A stretch of DNA of 64,000 nt from Rhinopithecus roxellana (Eukaryota > Chordata > Mammalia > Primates > Cercopithecidae): assembly GCF_007565055.1 (NCBI RefSeq), contig NC_044558.1, forward strand, positions 78,331,444-78,395,443, read 5' to 3'. Positions 35,213 to 45,352 of the stretch are shown piece by piece (the first letter of the stretch is position 1; each line of letters begins with the position of its first letter). The translations under genes and the position numbers were made by a program. Under the pieces are notes generated by a model. It searched no databases, was not told where the DNA came from, and was given only the letters and a program-made list of their open reading frames with translations.

Positions 35213-35933
35213 TGTGGAGCTGACTTGGAGGCCCTCTCTGGAGTGTGGAGTTGACTTGGAGGCCCTCTCTGGAGTGCGGAGTTGACTTGGAGGCCCTCTC
35301 TGGAGGAGTGCAGAGTTGACTTGGAGGCCCTCTCTGGAGTGCGGAGCTGACTTGGAGGCCCTCTCTGGAGTGCGGAGTTGACTTGGAGGCCCTCTCTGGA
35401 GTGCGGAGTTGACTTGGAGGCCCTCTCTGGAGCACGGAGTTGACTTGGGGGCCCTCTCTGGAGTGCGGAGTTGACTTGGAGGCCCTCTCTGGAGTGCGGA
35501 GTTGACTTGGAGGCCCTCTCTGGAGTGTGGAGCTGACTTGGAGGCCCTCTCTGGAGGAGTGCGGAGTTGACTTGGAGGCCCTCTCTGGAGCGCGGAGTTG
35601 ACTTGGAGGCCCTCTCTGGAGTGCGGAGCTGACTTGGAGGCCCTCTCTGGAGTGCGGAGCTGACTTGGAGGCCCTCTCTGGAGTGCGGAGCTGACTTGGA
35701 GGCCCTCTCTGGAGTGCGGAGCTGACTTGGAGGCCCTCTCTGGAGTGCGGAGTTGACTTGGAGGCCCTCTCTGGAGTGCGGAGTTGACTTGGAGGCCCTC
35801 TCTGGAGTGTGGAGTTGACTTGGAGGCCCTCTCTGGAGTGTGGAGTTGACTTGGAGGCCCTCTCTGGAGCGCGGAGTTGACTTGGAGGCTCTCTCTGGAG
35901 TGCGGAGTTGACTTGGAGGCCCTCTCTGGAGGA
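35213..35933. repeat. 31-bp GC-rich minisatellite, 23 units
   Basis: Counting the invariant word gacttgg gives 23 units spaced 31 bp apart, from 35222 to 35910. The exceptions are two 34-bp spacings (to 35318 and to 35569), both caused by an extra GAG triplet. Units differ mainly at two sites: gtgcgg/gtgtgg/gcgcgg/gcacgg, and gagttgac/gagctgac. Four neighbouring units (35631-35724) share gagctgac. Because 31 is not a multiple of three, the minus strand stays open in more than one frame for about 255 codons with a 31-residue super-period. This is a by-product of the repeat, not a protein. Confidence 0.97.
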
Positions 35934-36639
35934 CAACAAATGTGTTTCCTACATTATGACCCCTAAAAGAAAGACACATAGTGGCGATGTCAGTCAGTGT
36001 CCTTTTTGTGGTTTCCAGTAAACAGCAGACCTGGAACAGTAAACAGCTTAAGGCTAGTATTAATAAAGAACATTATTGCCACCCACAGGCCTGGAAGATA
36101 AACAAGACAAAGTGGTTCCTACTACCTGGAGACCCAGAAGGCTGCCAGGCAGGAGCTGTGACTGCAGCTCAAAGATGAAGCCAGTCTTTAGCAACTCCAC
36201 ACGGAGGAAGCCAGGAAAATAAATACTCAAATCAATCACAATTTCTTTTTCTGCTATTTCTTGTCCATGCTCTGAATTTTTCAAAATCGACTAGAAGCTG
36301 GAGAGCAAGGGAGACCTTTGGTGAATCTACTCTGAATACGGGGCACAGAGCAACGGGGGAGAGAGGTTATCAGGAGACACCCAGTTCAGGTGCCTGCCTC
36401 TTCTTCAGTAACAACTTCTGTTTCACTCAGCGTTCCTTTGTGCCCAGCTGAAAAACTGCATTCTCCATTCTCTTACATTTGCTGTGACTATGATGTGGAA
36501 CTGGAACTAACCAAAAGGAAGAACAACAGAAGAGGTGCAAGAAGCAAGAGAGGGAAAGCAGCATGGTGGAACAGTGGCTGATAGTTTTCTGGTAGAATGC
36601 TATAAAAACATTTAATAATGAGTATGCTCCGTATCCAGT
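35934..36639. other. Single-copy sequence, no gene seen
   Basis: No recognised repeat or gene between the minisatellite and the L2 fragment. Confidence 0.55.
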
Positions 36640-36790
36640 GAGTTTACTTATTTTTTAATTTTGATAATTAAGTATATAAGTGTTCCTTTTGTGCCAGGGA
36701 ATGTATTATGGACCAAAGAGTAATGAAATAAAGATGCTATTTCACTTCCTGCACTCACGGAATATGTTAATGTGGAGAAAGGGAAGACAA
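36640..36790 (+). mobile_element. L2 fragment
   Basis: 'gtgttccttttgtgccaggg' then 'tcctgcactcacggaatatg' and 'tggagaaagggaagac' keep the L2 3'-end order (position of the usual 'catggagcttacattc'). Diverged. Confidence 0.6.
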
Positions 36791-36832
36791 ACGATATCCA
36801 TATATCTATATTTATATATCCTTCTGATAAAG

Positions 36833-36893
36833 ATGATGCCAGTAAAGCAAAGCAGAATGATGCCAGTAAAGCAAAGCAAAGCAAAGCAGAATG
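36833..36893. repeat. Short tandem duplication with AAAGC expansion
   Basis: 'gatgccagtaaagcaaagca' occurs twice in tandem. The second copy has two extra aaagc pentamers. Confidence 0.85.
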
Positions 36894-39462
36894 AAATGCA
36901 TGAAAATTGCCAATCTGTAAGTGACAGATCTAAATAGTCAGAAAGAGCCTCTTTTGAGGACAAATTGTTGGCAGGTAGCTGGAGAAGAGCAGAAATAACA
37001 GCTTTCCTGGGGCTACAGTTCCTTCTTGGAATGCTATCCACACATACACACTTTTTTCCCCCTTCTTTATGTGGATCAAATACAGATACAAAAAAAATGC
37101 AATACATCTTCAGACTTGAGAAATAAAAGTTCTCTTAGAGAAGTTCAGGTCCACATTCACAACATCCATAGAAATGAAATCCACATTGTTTAGTGCAAAG
37201 GGTTGGCTACTGGGAAAAGACTTGCCTGCCGTATCAGGAGAGCCTGTGGAATTTATCAAAGAGCATTGTTGCTTATCCTGTGGTTTCTTGTATTCACCAA
37301 AGCAATATATCACCAGACGACAGAAGTAAAACTCTTCTCTTCTTTTTTCTCTGTGGTTCACTTAATTGAGATAAAGCCTCCCAGTACAGCAGCCGGTGAG
37401 GTGTACTCTTTCCTAATAACCTGATGAAAGACACATGAAAAGATGGAACATGATTGGATCAATCCCTCATCCTGGAGCAAAGTCTAGCTGATTTCAGCAG
37501 GATTCACATACTATGGACAAGAAAAATAAGTACCTGAATTATAAGCACTGGAGATTCTGGTAGTGTTATCTAACATTATTACAACAATGGCTGCCTTATA
37601 GAATACATCACCATTGCAAGCCAGTTTGTTGCTGCATTAATTCACAAAACGGGCAATATTAAATACATGTAATATTAAATACAAATAATATTAAATACAT
37701 ACTTATTAGACATTTTTCAGGATTAAAAAAGGTACAAAGGTATGTTTATCATAGTGCCTGGCATAGCAAGAGTTTTCTAATTGTGATATTGTTGTTGTTA
37801 ACATAACTTATTTAACCTACACGCATTGTTAAACACGTTTTTTTCCTGCCAAATGTAGGGTCTTGACAATTTTTTCATCAGAAGAGGTGAATTTTCAGAA
37901 TATCAAAGTTGTTCAGGCCTTTGTAAATCAGTCTGCTTAAGGATTACTTACATATCATGGTCAATATTTGGGTATCTGAATCCAAATTGTGCTACTGATG
38001 TTTCACATACAGTTTAATACAAAACTTTAGACAAGTGAAATTTAACCAACTTTATATGAGGAAAGAACAATTCGTAAATAAGGCAGCACTCCAAATGAGA
38101 AGAGGTTTAGACAGCTCCGCTCAGCAGTCGTAAGCAGCAAATTTGTACAGGCTGAACAAGTAAGCAAAGGAGAAAAGTTACTTGATTGGCCTCACCTAAG
38201 TGGCTGCCTTATTTGAGCATCATGCAATGAGGCATTTGCCTTATTTGGGCATAGTCTTGCTAGTTGGAAGCCTGTGATTGGCTGAAATCTGGCTATCTGC
38301 TACAAAAAATTTACTCCTAATTTAGGTATGGGTTTATGTACTAAATCAGGCTGTGATTTATTATGTAGGAACTCAAAATACAGAAACAACCTCAGGTTGT
38401 CTTCCTGCTTACTTAACAGTGCTGACAGGTGTGAAAGAAAATAGAATCTCAAGACCCCAAACTCAGCACGCCAAAGGAAAGTGAAGCTGGGAAACGAAGT
38501 CATGCAATACTGCTTTCCTTTTGTTTCCAAACAGCTGTAATTTCACAATCCTGTGTCCTAGATTCATCCAGAAGCCAGGTTCCCATAAAAAAAGGTCACA
38601 TATCTCCCCAGATGGCCTCCCTCACACATTGCTCCCAAGGAAATTCCTTGCCAGTTGCTGAATCTTCCAGGATACACAGCTCCTCCAGAAGTTAGCCCTA
38701 AACCAGTTCTGCTGAATCTCACCCTGACGATGTCAGTTACCAGCTTATCTTCATAGGACAAGGAGAATATTAAAAATCCACCATGGGCCTGTCCTAAGAG
38801 GAACTCATTATTGACTATTTCCTCTACTCCCTCTTTTCACATGTACAATGCAGATTTACTAGGGTAAACAGAGCTTCACAAGAATGTAAGCATCTGCCAC
38901 TGCCTACCCTCCCTCACTTTTTTTCCTCTCCTACTTGCTGTTTCCCCTTTAAATACTGAGGTTCCCAAAACCCTCTTCGGAAAAAGCACAGGTCACAGAT
39001 GCTCCCTGTGATCCCGTATTTTTTCCTAGACGTGACCTTGACCTTGGCTAAATAAGCCTCTATGGATTGAGGTCTGCCTCCTTCATGTTTTGAACACAGG
39101 GTTTGTCCAACACTAACTGAGAAGTTGGTGACTGAGGATACAGAAGACAGGACTAGCAATTCCCTTGAATAGGCAGGAGATGATAGCCTGCCCTGTGCAC
39201 AAATGACTGGTGAATACGAGGGCTTACATAGGAACATGACCCTTTACCTATGGTAACGGGAGGAAAGCAGAGGTCACCACACAGAGCAGCAGGATTGACC
39301 TTGGCCACCTCTGCTGTCTCATAAAGTAAGCAAGGCCGTAGGGTAAAATTCACACAACTGAAGTCAGTGCATCCCCAGGTGTCTTCCTCCCCTAATATGG
39401 GGTGTTGCTCCTGTTGGCTTTTCTCTGCATGAGTCCTGATCTGGGTAACTTCAAGTCTTCTT
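36894..39462. other. Intergenic sequence, no gene seen
   Basis: Mostly AT-rich single-copy DNA. A 16-18 bp 'aatattaaatacat' motif is repeated three times near 37655-37705. LTR-like wording appears near 38935-39110 (TTTAAATA box, then 'gctaaataagcctc'), but no terminus can be fixed. Minus frames of 65-107 codons near 38564-39353 show nothing recognisable. Confidence 0.5.
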
Positions 39463-39829
39463 GTGTGTTTTTTTTTTTTTTTTTGCCATTTTTTCCCCTT
39501 GAGACAGGGTCTTCCTCTGTTGCCCAGGCTGGCATGCAGTGGTGCAATCTTGGCTCACTGTAGCCTCCACTTCTTAGTCTCAATCAATCCTCCCACCTCA
39601 AACTCCCCAGTAATTGGTACTACCGGCCTGCACCATCATGCCCAGCTATTTTTTGTGTACGTGTGTGTGTATATACACACACACACACACATATATATAT
39701 ATACTTTTTTTTTTGGTAGGGAGTCTTGCTATGCTGCCCACGTTGGTCTTGAATTCTTGAGCTCAAGCAATTCACCTGCCTCAGCCTCCCAAAGTGCTGG
39801 GATTACAGGCATGAGCCACCGTCCCAGCT
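39463..39829 (-). mobile_element. AluJ-like SINE with microsatellite in the A-linker
   Basis: Diverged antisense Alu. Both arms are present, but the central linker has grown into alternating GT, TA and CA tracts. This pushes the element to nearly 370 bp. Confidence 0.88.
39658..39706. repeat. Self-complementary GT/TA/CA microsatellite
   Basis: Reads (gt)n tatata (ca)n (ta)n. The gtgtgtgtatatacacacac core is a perfect palindrome, able to form a hairpin or Z-DNA-prone tract. Confidence 0.9.
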
Positions 39830-39919
39830 ACCCAAGTCATCTTAAGAGACCCCCTACTTGGGGAACTTGACCACCATGGTTTGGCCTTTGGCCTGAGGTT
39901 CAGGGAGCTCCTAGGGACA

Positions 39920-40815
39920 CCTCGGAAGGAACAGATCCTGCCCTCTGGGACTCGCGGGCTCTGGAGCTACCTCTGCTTCAGGCCCAGGTGCTGGGACTGG
40001 CGTGCTCCTAGGCAGGGAGAGGGGTAGCTGTAGTATACGAAGCCCGTTTCTCCTACCCACGCCTGGAGGCGTGGTTTCCGGGTCTGAATCCTGGTGCTCA
40101 CGGCCTCGTAGTCTTTCCGCAAACTCCCAGCCCTCGAGAAGGGGAGGCTTCCAGGAGCGCGCCCAACTCCCACCAGGGGCCAGGTCTCCCTCCGGACGCC
40201 CTGCGACTCTAGGAGGCGGGTTTCTAGAATTCACGCTGGACGTGGCCCGCAGCTAGACTCCCTCCCGGGCTGAATCCACGGTGTTGTGCTGCTGGTCTAC
40301 ACGGCCACCAGCGTCCTCCCCGCCATGTCTCCACACCACGCCTGATTGGCAACCCGCGGGGCGACGACTTCGTCCGCGCGTCTCCTGGAGGTACTGGGCA
40401 CATCCTCCAGGTCCTGAGGTTGCGACCTGGGGCTCCGGGTCCTGGGGTGCTGGGGACCGCCCAGCAGCCCCGTCCTCTTTGTCATCGTCCTGCGCTCGCC
40501 TGCAGCGCCGCCTACAGCTGCAGAGAGCAAGGCCGGGGACTATCCGGCGCGCAGGCGCACACGGCTGCCACCACGGCTAGCAGGGCGGGGGCGGGGCCTC
40601 ATGCCGCGGTAGTTCGGGCGAGGCTGGAGGGCTCCCTTGCGCAGGCGCAGACGGTGAAGCTCACGTTTCTCGCGAAAGGGTGGTGGTGGCCCCGGGTGCG
40701 TGAGAGACGCCTGCGCACAGGCACAGACGGCGGGGGCAGGGTTGGGGGGGCGGTAGAGGCGACCTGGACGCAGGTCCCTGCTGCGGGTGAGTGGCCATAG
40801 GAGCATCTGGACCGT
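39920..40815. promoter_or_regulatory. CpG island promoter, possibly bidirectional
   Basis: The only long CpG-dense block in the window. It contains a GC-box cluster (gggcgggggcggggcc, about 40583-40598), NRF1-like sites (gcgcaggcgcac near 40549; gcgcaggcgcag at 40639; tgcgcaggc on the minus strand near 40710) and a tttctcgcgaaag element at 40666-40678. No TATA box is evident. Such combinations are typical of broadly expressed TATA-less promoters and often fire both ways. A strong splice donor (CGG|GTGAGT, intron starting 40787) marks the right side as a likely first exon on the plus strand. Which gene or lncRNA it serves cannot be seen in this window. Confidence 0.75.
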
Positions 40816-40913
40816 CGCTGAGGGGTTACAGCCATCCCTGAGGGGTTACAGTTGATAATCTCATTATTACAGTCTCTGAAAGTGTTTTTGTGTTTTTCTT
40901 TGTTTTGCTACAG

Positions 40914-41014
40914 ATGTGGAAATGCTTCTTGTTCCAGTACATCACATTCCAGGGAACAAAGAATTCCTTTACAAAGCCGGGTGTCTTCATTTTCTTAGAA
41001 GAACCACTGCAACG
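40914..41014 (+). other. Candidate second exon downstream of the CpG island
   Basis: A pyrimidine-rich tract (tttttctttgttttgctacag) ends in AG at 40913. It is followed 101 bases later by AACG|GTAATG, an acceptable donor. The exon would be 127 bp after the first donor. It begins ATGTGGAAATGC; its frame closes within about 35 codons, so it is more likely non-coding or 5' UTR than coding. This is inferred from splice signals only. Confidence 0.35.
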
Positions 41015-41394
41015 GTAATGAAAGTTGGCTCTGCTGGAAAGGCAGGGGAGAGGGAAATGATAACAGAAGCAGCCGGCTGTGCCATTTCTTCCATTTGTGT
41101 CTTTTTTTCCCAGTAATTTGTGCCCACGGCCGAGTTTCGAGTCACCTGCTTGTTTACCTACTCGCGCGCACACACACACACATAAAATAGAGTAAACCCT
41201 ACTGATAAATCAGAGTTCCCATCACAGATTGCCTTTCATTTCTAATTAATGGAGAATTCTAAAGAGGGAAAGCTGTGAGCTGGAAGCATTCCCTCAATAG
41301 CAAGTGCATACAAAATGTTTTTATTGCATGTAACTTATATGAAGGTGCCAACAGTAAGGCTTCATCAAGTTTTAGTTTATTTGTGGAAAACTGA
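41015..41394. other. Single-copy sequence, no gene seen
   Basis: Contains a short (CA) tract at 41167-41182. Nothing else recognised. Confidence 0.5.
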
Positions 41395-41600
41395 CTTCCA
41401 GTTTAAGCCATTTATTAATTCCGTGTTTCAGAGAAACTTGACCGAGCACTTGCCATGCTTCCCGCATCCTTCAAGGCAACAGGGTTATGGTCTTGAATAA
41501 GAGAGACAGAGTTCTCATCTCTAGACAGACTGGCAGTAAGCCCGAAAATAGATCAATACACAATATAATTTCAGATAGTGACTTTTTGCTGCAACGCCAA
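41395..41600 (+). mobile_element. L2 fragment
   Basis: 'ccatttattaattccgtg', 'gacagagttctcatctctag' and especially 'ataatttcagatagtgac' follow the L2 3'-region order. Confidence 0.65.
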
Positions 41601-42489
41601 AAGTAAATCAAGGTGAGCAGATCGCGTATTTTTAGAGGGGGTGCTACTCGAGACAGAGACGTGAGGCTTATATCTTACTCATGCAACCTGCCTTTCGAAT
41701 GGAGGTGGAGTGCTGTACTTTGCATTGTTCTCATCCCAGGACTGTCAGACATTACAGAACAAAGGAGAGAATTGGCAATACTTGCACTTAAAGCTTCACT
41801 TAAATACTAATACTTAAAGCTTCAGTCCAGAAATGACATTCACCACCCTTGCACATATTTCACTGGTCAAAACAAGTTGCAAAGCTAAACTGACCTTCAA
41901 ATGAGGGAGAGCATGTAGAATCCCACCATGTGCCCCAAATAAGAGAAAGCTAGAATATGTATGAGCAGTCCTAATGATTATAACAAATGAAAGCATCTCC
42001 CCAAAATCACTGCCTGGAGAGGACAATATACTCTTCTCATTTCCCCTAAATTGAAAGGCAAACTGGTTATAAATACAGAATATTTCAGGATGGTGCAGCC
42101 ACAGCGAAAAATGTAACTCGAAGGAGAGGGGTTGGGGTAGTGGTGGTGGTTCTGCACATTGAGTATTTATTTTCAGACTGCTACAACCTTTCTACGCCAT
42201 GCTACTATAATTTGCATGTATAGTTATTCATGATCCTGTATGCTATGGAGGGCAACAAGATAGCATCCTAAGCAGTGGTTTACAGAGGAAGCAACTGTGA
42301 ATTCCAGATGCAAAGTTTGGCGTGAAGCTGGGGTTGGGAAATATAATCAGAGCTCTCACAGTGATAAATGAGGTACATAATTTTATGTCTGTCACTGGAT
42401 AGCTTTGAAATATTAACCATCAAAAACCTCTCTGAACTGTAAAGTTTTGCAAGCAGATATCTCTTCTGCGTAATGAAGGTGGAAAGAAA
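41601..42489. other. Intergenic sequence, no gene seen
   Basis: AT-rich single-copy sequence. No convincing open frame. Confidence 0.55.
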
Positions 42490-42950
42490 ACAGTTACATC
42501 TGGAACAAAAGCATTGCTCATGAAGTGGAAGTGTAATTTTGTCTTGTGACAGTAATACAATATTGTCAAAAACTCAGATCTACATAAAAGGAAAAAAAGA
42601 TCATCAGAAAAAGATAAAACGATTGTTCTTTCTTGTAATTGGACTAAAAGGTAACTGTTAAAGTAACGATATTAACAATACATTGGGTGATTATAGTTTT
42701 TGGATAAGTAAAGTCAGTAACAGCAATGTCATAAGGGATGGGAAGGAAGAATCAGTCGTATTATATTGGAAGATTTCTGTACTACATGTGAAATAGCATA
42801 ATGATATTTGAAGGTGGACTTCGATTATTTGTGAATGTATATTGCAAACTCTAGGGCAAGCACACACAAAAATTAAAAAGAACTATAATTCACATACTAA
42901 GACCAAATAAAATATGGAATCAAATAAAATGCCCAATTAACACCAGAAAA
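42490..42950 (+). mobile_element. Old L1M fragment, left half of an interrupted element
   Basis: 'gtgaaatagcataatgatat', 'ttgaaggtggacttcgatta' and 'attgcaaactctagggcaag' match the region just before ORF2 in L1M copies. It breaks at 42951 and resumes beyond the younger L1 at about 49441. Confidence 0.7.
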
Positions 42951-44251
42951 CGGGAGGGGAGGGGCCAAGATGGCCGACTGGAAGCAGATGCATTCGGAGG
43001 CTCCAAAAAAAAAAAAAAAAACCATAATAAGTGTGTGAATCCTTCGCTGGCAACCAAGGTATCCAGATTCTCTTATCAAAATTGACTAGAAGGGTGGCGT
43101 GACTCACGGAGAGAAGGAAGACCAGTGCGGCATGGCAGCCCACCTGAGAGCCACCACGACCCCCTACCCCCAGCCAAGGGAGGCAGTGGGTGAGCATGCC
43201 ACCCAGCCTAGGAAACTGTGCTTTTCCCACGGAAGTGTGCAACCCACAGATTGGAAGATCCCACTCGCGAACCCACCCCACCAGGGCCTAGCCTGCCAAC
43301 CCTGGAACACGCAGATTCTTACAGCCTCTCAGCTGGAATCTGCTTAAGCCTGAGGAACTCAACGCCTAAGGGGAGGGGTGACCAACACCTGCTTCAGCTG
43401 CCTGCTCCCTAAGCCTTTTAGCACCTTGGGGGAGGGGCAGCAGCCAGCACTGGGACTTGCAACTGCCTAACAAGCTAAGCTCCATGGGCAGGGGAAGGGC
43501 AGACCCATTTCCATAGCTCCAGGCTGGGTTTTCTTCCTGGTGGAGCCAAGGAGGCTGGATAGCTTGGTCCCAAGACTTATCCCCACAGCTCAATGCACCA
43601 GCTGTGCCAGTCTGTGGCCAGATTGGCTCTTCAGGTCTAACCCTGACCCATCCTTCTTCAGTGCTTCCCTGCAGGACCTCCAATAACTCCAGCCAGAGGA
43701 TCTCCCTGGGTCTGAGCCCCTAGGGGGAGGGGTGGCCACAGTCTCTGCAGATCAGCAGACTTAGCCTCTCCTCCTGGTAGTTCTGAGGAATCTGGGCAGC
43801 CCAGACAAGTGGGCTCCCCCAGTGAAACACACCCTCTCCACCAAGGGACAAAGTGCTTCGTTAAATGGGTCCTGCTCCCTGTGTCACCCAACTGGGTGAG
43901 TCCCTCCAACAGGGGTTGTTAGACACCCCATACAGGAGCAATCCTACAGGCATCAGGTCGGTGCCCCTTAAGGTCAGAGGTCCCAGAAGAAGGAACAGGA
44001 ACACATCTTAGCTGCTTTCCAGACTCCTTGAGTGGCATCTCCAGGCACAGGACTGAATCAGATGAATAAGACCTGAAGTGAACCCCCAGCAAATTGCAGC
44101 TGCCCTACAGGAGAGGGACCTGACTATTGAAAGAAAAACAAGTAGAAAGTGACAACAACAGCATCAACAACAAAAACAACAAAAAGGCCCCCACAAAACC
44201 CCATCCAAGGGTCAGCAGCCTCAAAAACCAAAACTAGACAAACTCATGAAG

Positions 44252-45294
44252 ATGAGAAAGAATCAATGAAAAAATGCTGAAAAGCCAAAGGCCAGAGTGT
44301 CTCCTCTTCTCCAAATGAACCCAACATCTCTCCATCAAGGACACAGAACTGGACGGATGATCAGATGGATGAATTGACAGAAGTAGGATTCAGAAGATGG
44401 GTAATAAAAAAAACTATGATGAGCTTTCCTTTTATGAGCTAAAGGAGGATGTTCTAACCCAGAGCAAAGAAGCTAAGGACCTTGATAAAATGTTAGAAGA
44501 ATTGCTAATGAGAATAACCAGTTTAGAAAGGAACATAAATGACCTGATGAAGCTGAAAAACACAGCACGAGAACTTTATGACGCATACACAAGTATCAAC
44601 AGCTGAAATGGCCAAGTGGAAAAAAGAATATCAGAGTTTGAAGACCACCTTACTGAAATAAGACATGCAGACAAGAATAGAGAAAAAAAGAATGAAAAGG
44701 AATGAACAAAGTGTCCAGGAAATATGGGACTTCATAACAAGACTGAACCTACAGTTGATTGGAGTACCCGAAGGAGACAGGGAGAATGGAAACAATCTGG
44801 AAAACACACTTCAGGATATTATCCAGGAGAATTTCCCCAACCTAGCAAGACAGGACAACATGCAAATTCAGGAAATACAGAGAGCACCATTAAGACACTC
44901 CATGAGAAGATCAACTCCAGGACACATAATCATCAGATTTTTCAAGGTCAAAATGAAGGAAAAGTTGTTAAAGGCAGCCAGAGAGAAAGGCCAGGTCACC
45001 CACAAAAGGAAGCCTATCAGACTATCAATGGACCACTCTGCAGAAACTCTACAAGTCAGAAGAGATTGGGGGCCAGTATTCAACATTCTTAAAGAAAAGA
45101 GTTTTCAACCCAGAATTTCATTTCCAGACAAACTCAGCTTCCTAAATGAAAGAGAAATAAAGTCATTTCCAGACAAGAAAATCCTGAAGTATTTTGTTAC
45201 CATCAGGCCTGCCCTGCAAGAACTCCTGAAAGAAACACTAAACATGGAAAGGAAAAATCGATACCAACCACTGCAAAAACACACAAAAATATAA
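44252..45294 (+). pseudogene. L1 ORF1 (RNA-binding chaperone), broken
   Basis: The ancestral start appears to be ATG at 44252, but the sixth codon is TGA (44267), where an arginine CGA is likely ancestral. A coiled-coil segment is readable at 44397-44606 (KDLDKMLEELLMRITSLERN). It is closed by another TGA at 44604, and the RRM plus C-terminal domain continues in a different frame at 44665-45294 (QEIWDFITRLN, LENTLQDIIQENFPNLARQ, PRISFPDKLSFL, RPALQELLKETLNMERKNRY). The protein would be an RNA-binding trimer that packages L1 RNA; here it cannot be made. Confidence 0.88.
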
Positions 45295-45352
45295 AGACCA
45301 ATGACACTGAAGAAACTACATCAACTAGTGTGCAAAATAACCAGCTAGCATC

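Noticed and set aside
35213..35933. CRISPR-like array
   Set aside because: There are no unique spacers. Units are contiguous and nearly identical along their whole length, and the genome is primate.
35175..35979. 254-257 codon minus-strand proteins
   Set aside because: They are the 31-bp minisatellite read in stop-free phases. The 31-residue period follows directly from 31 not being divisible by three, and two frames are open at once.
40281..40835. Frames of 78-126 codons in the CpG island
   Set aside because: High GC lowers stop frequency on both strands. All six frames are nearly open, so length carries no coding evidence.
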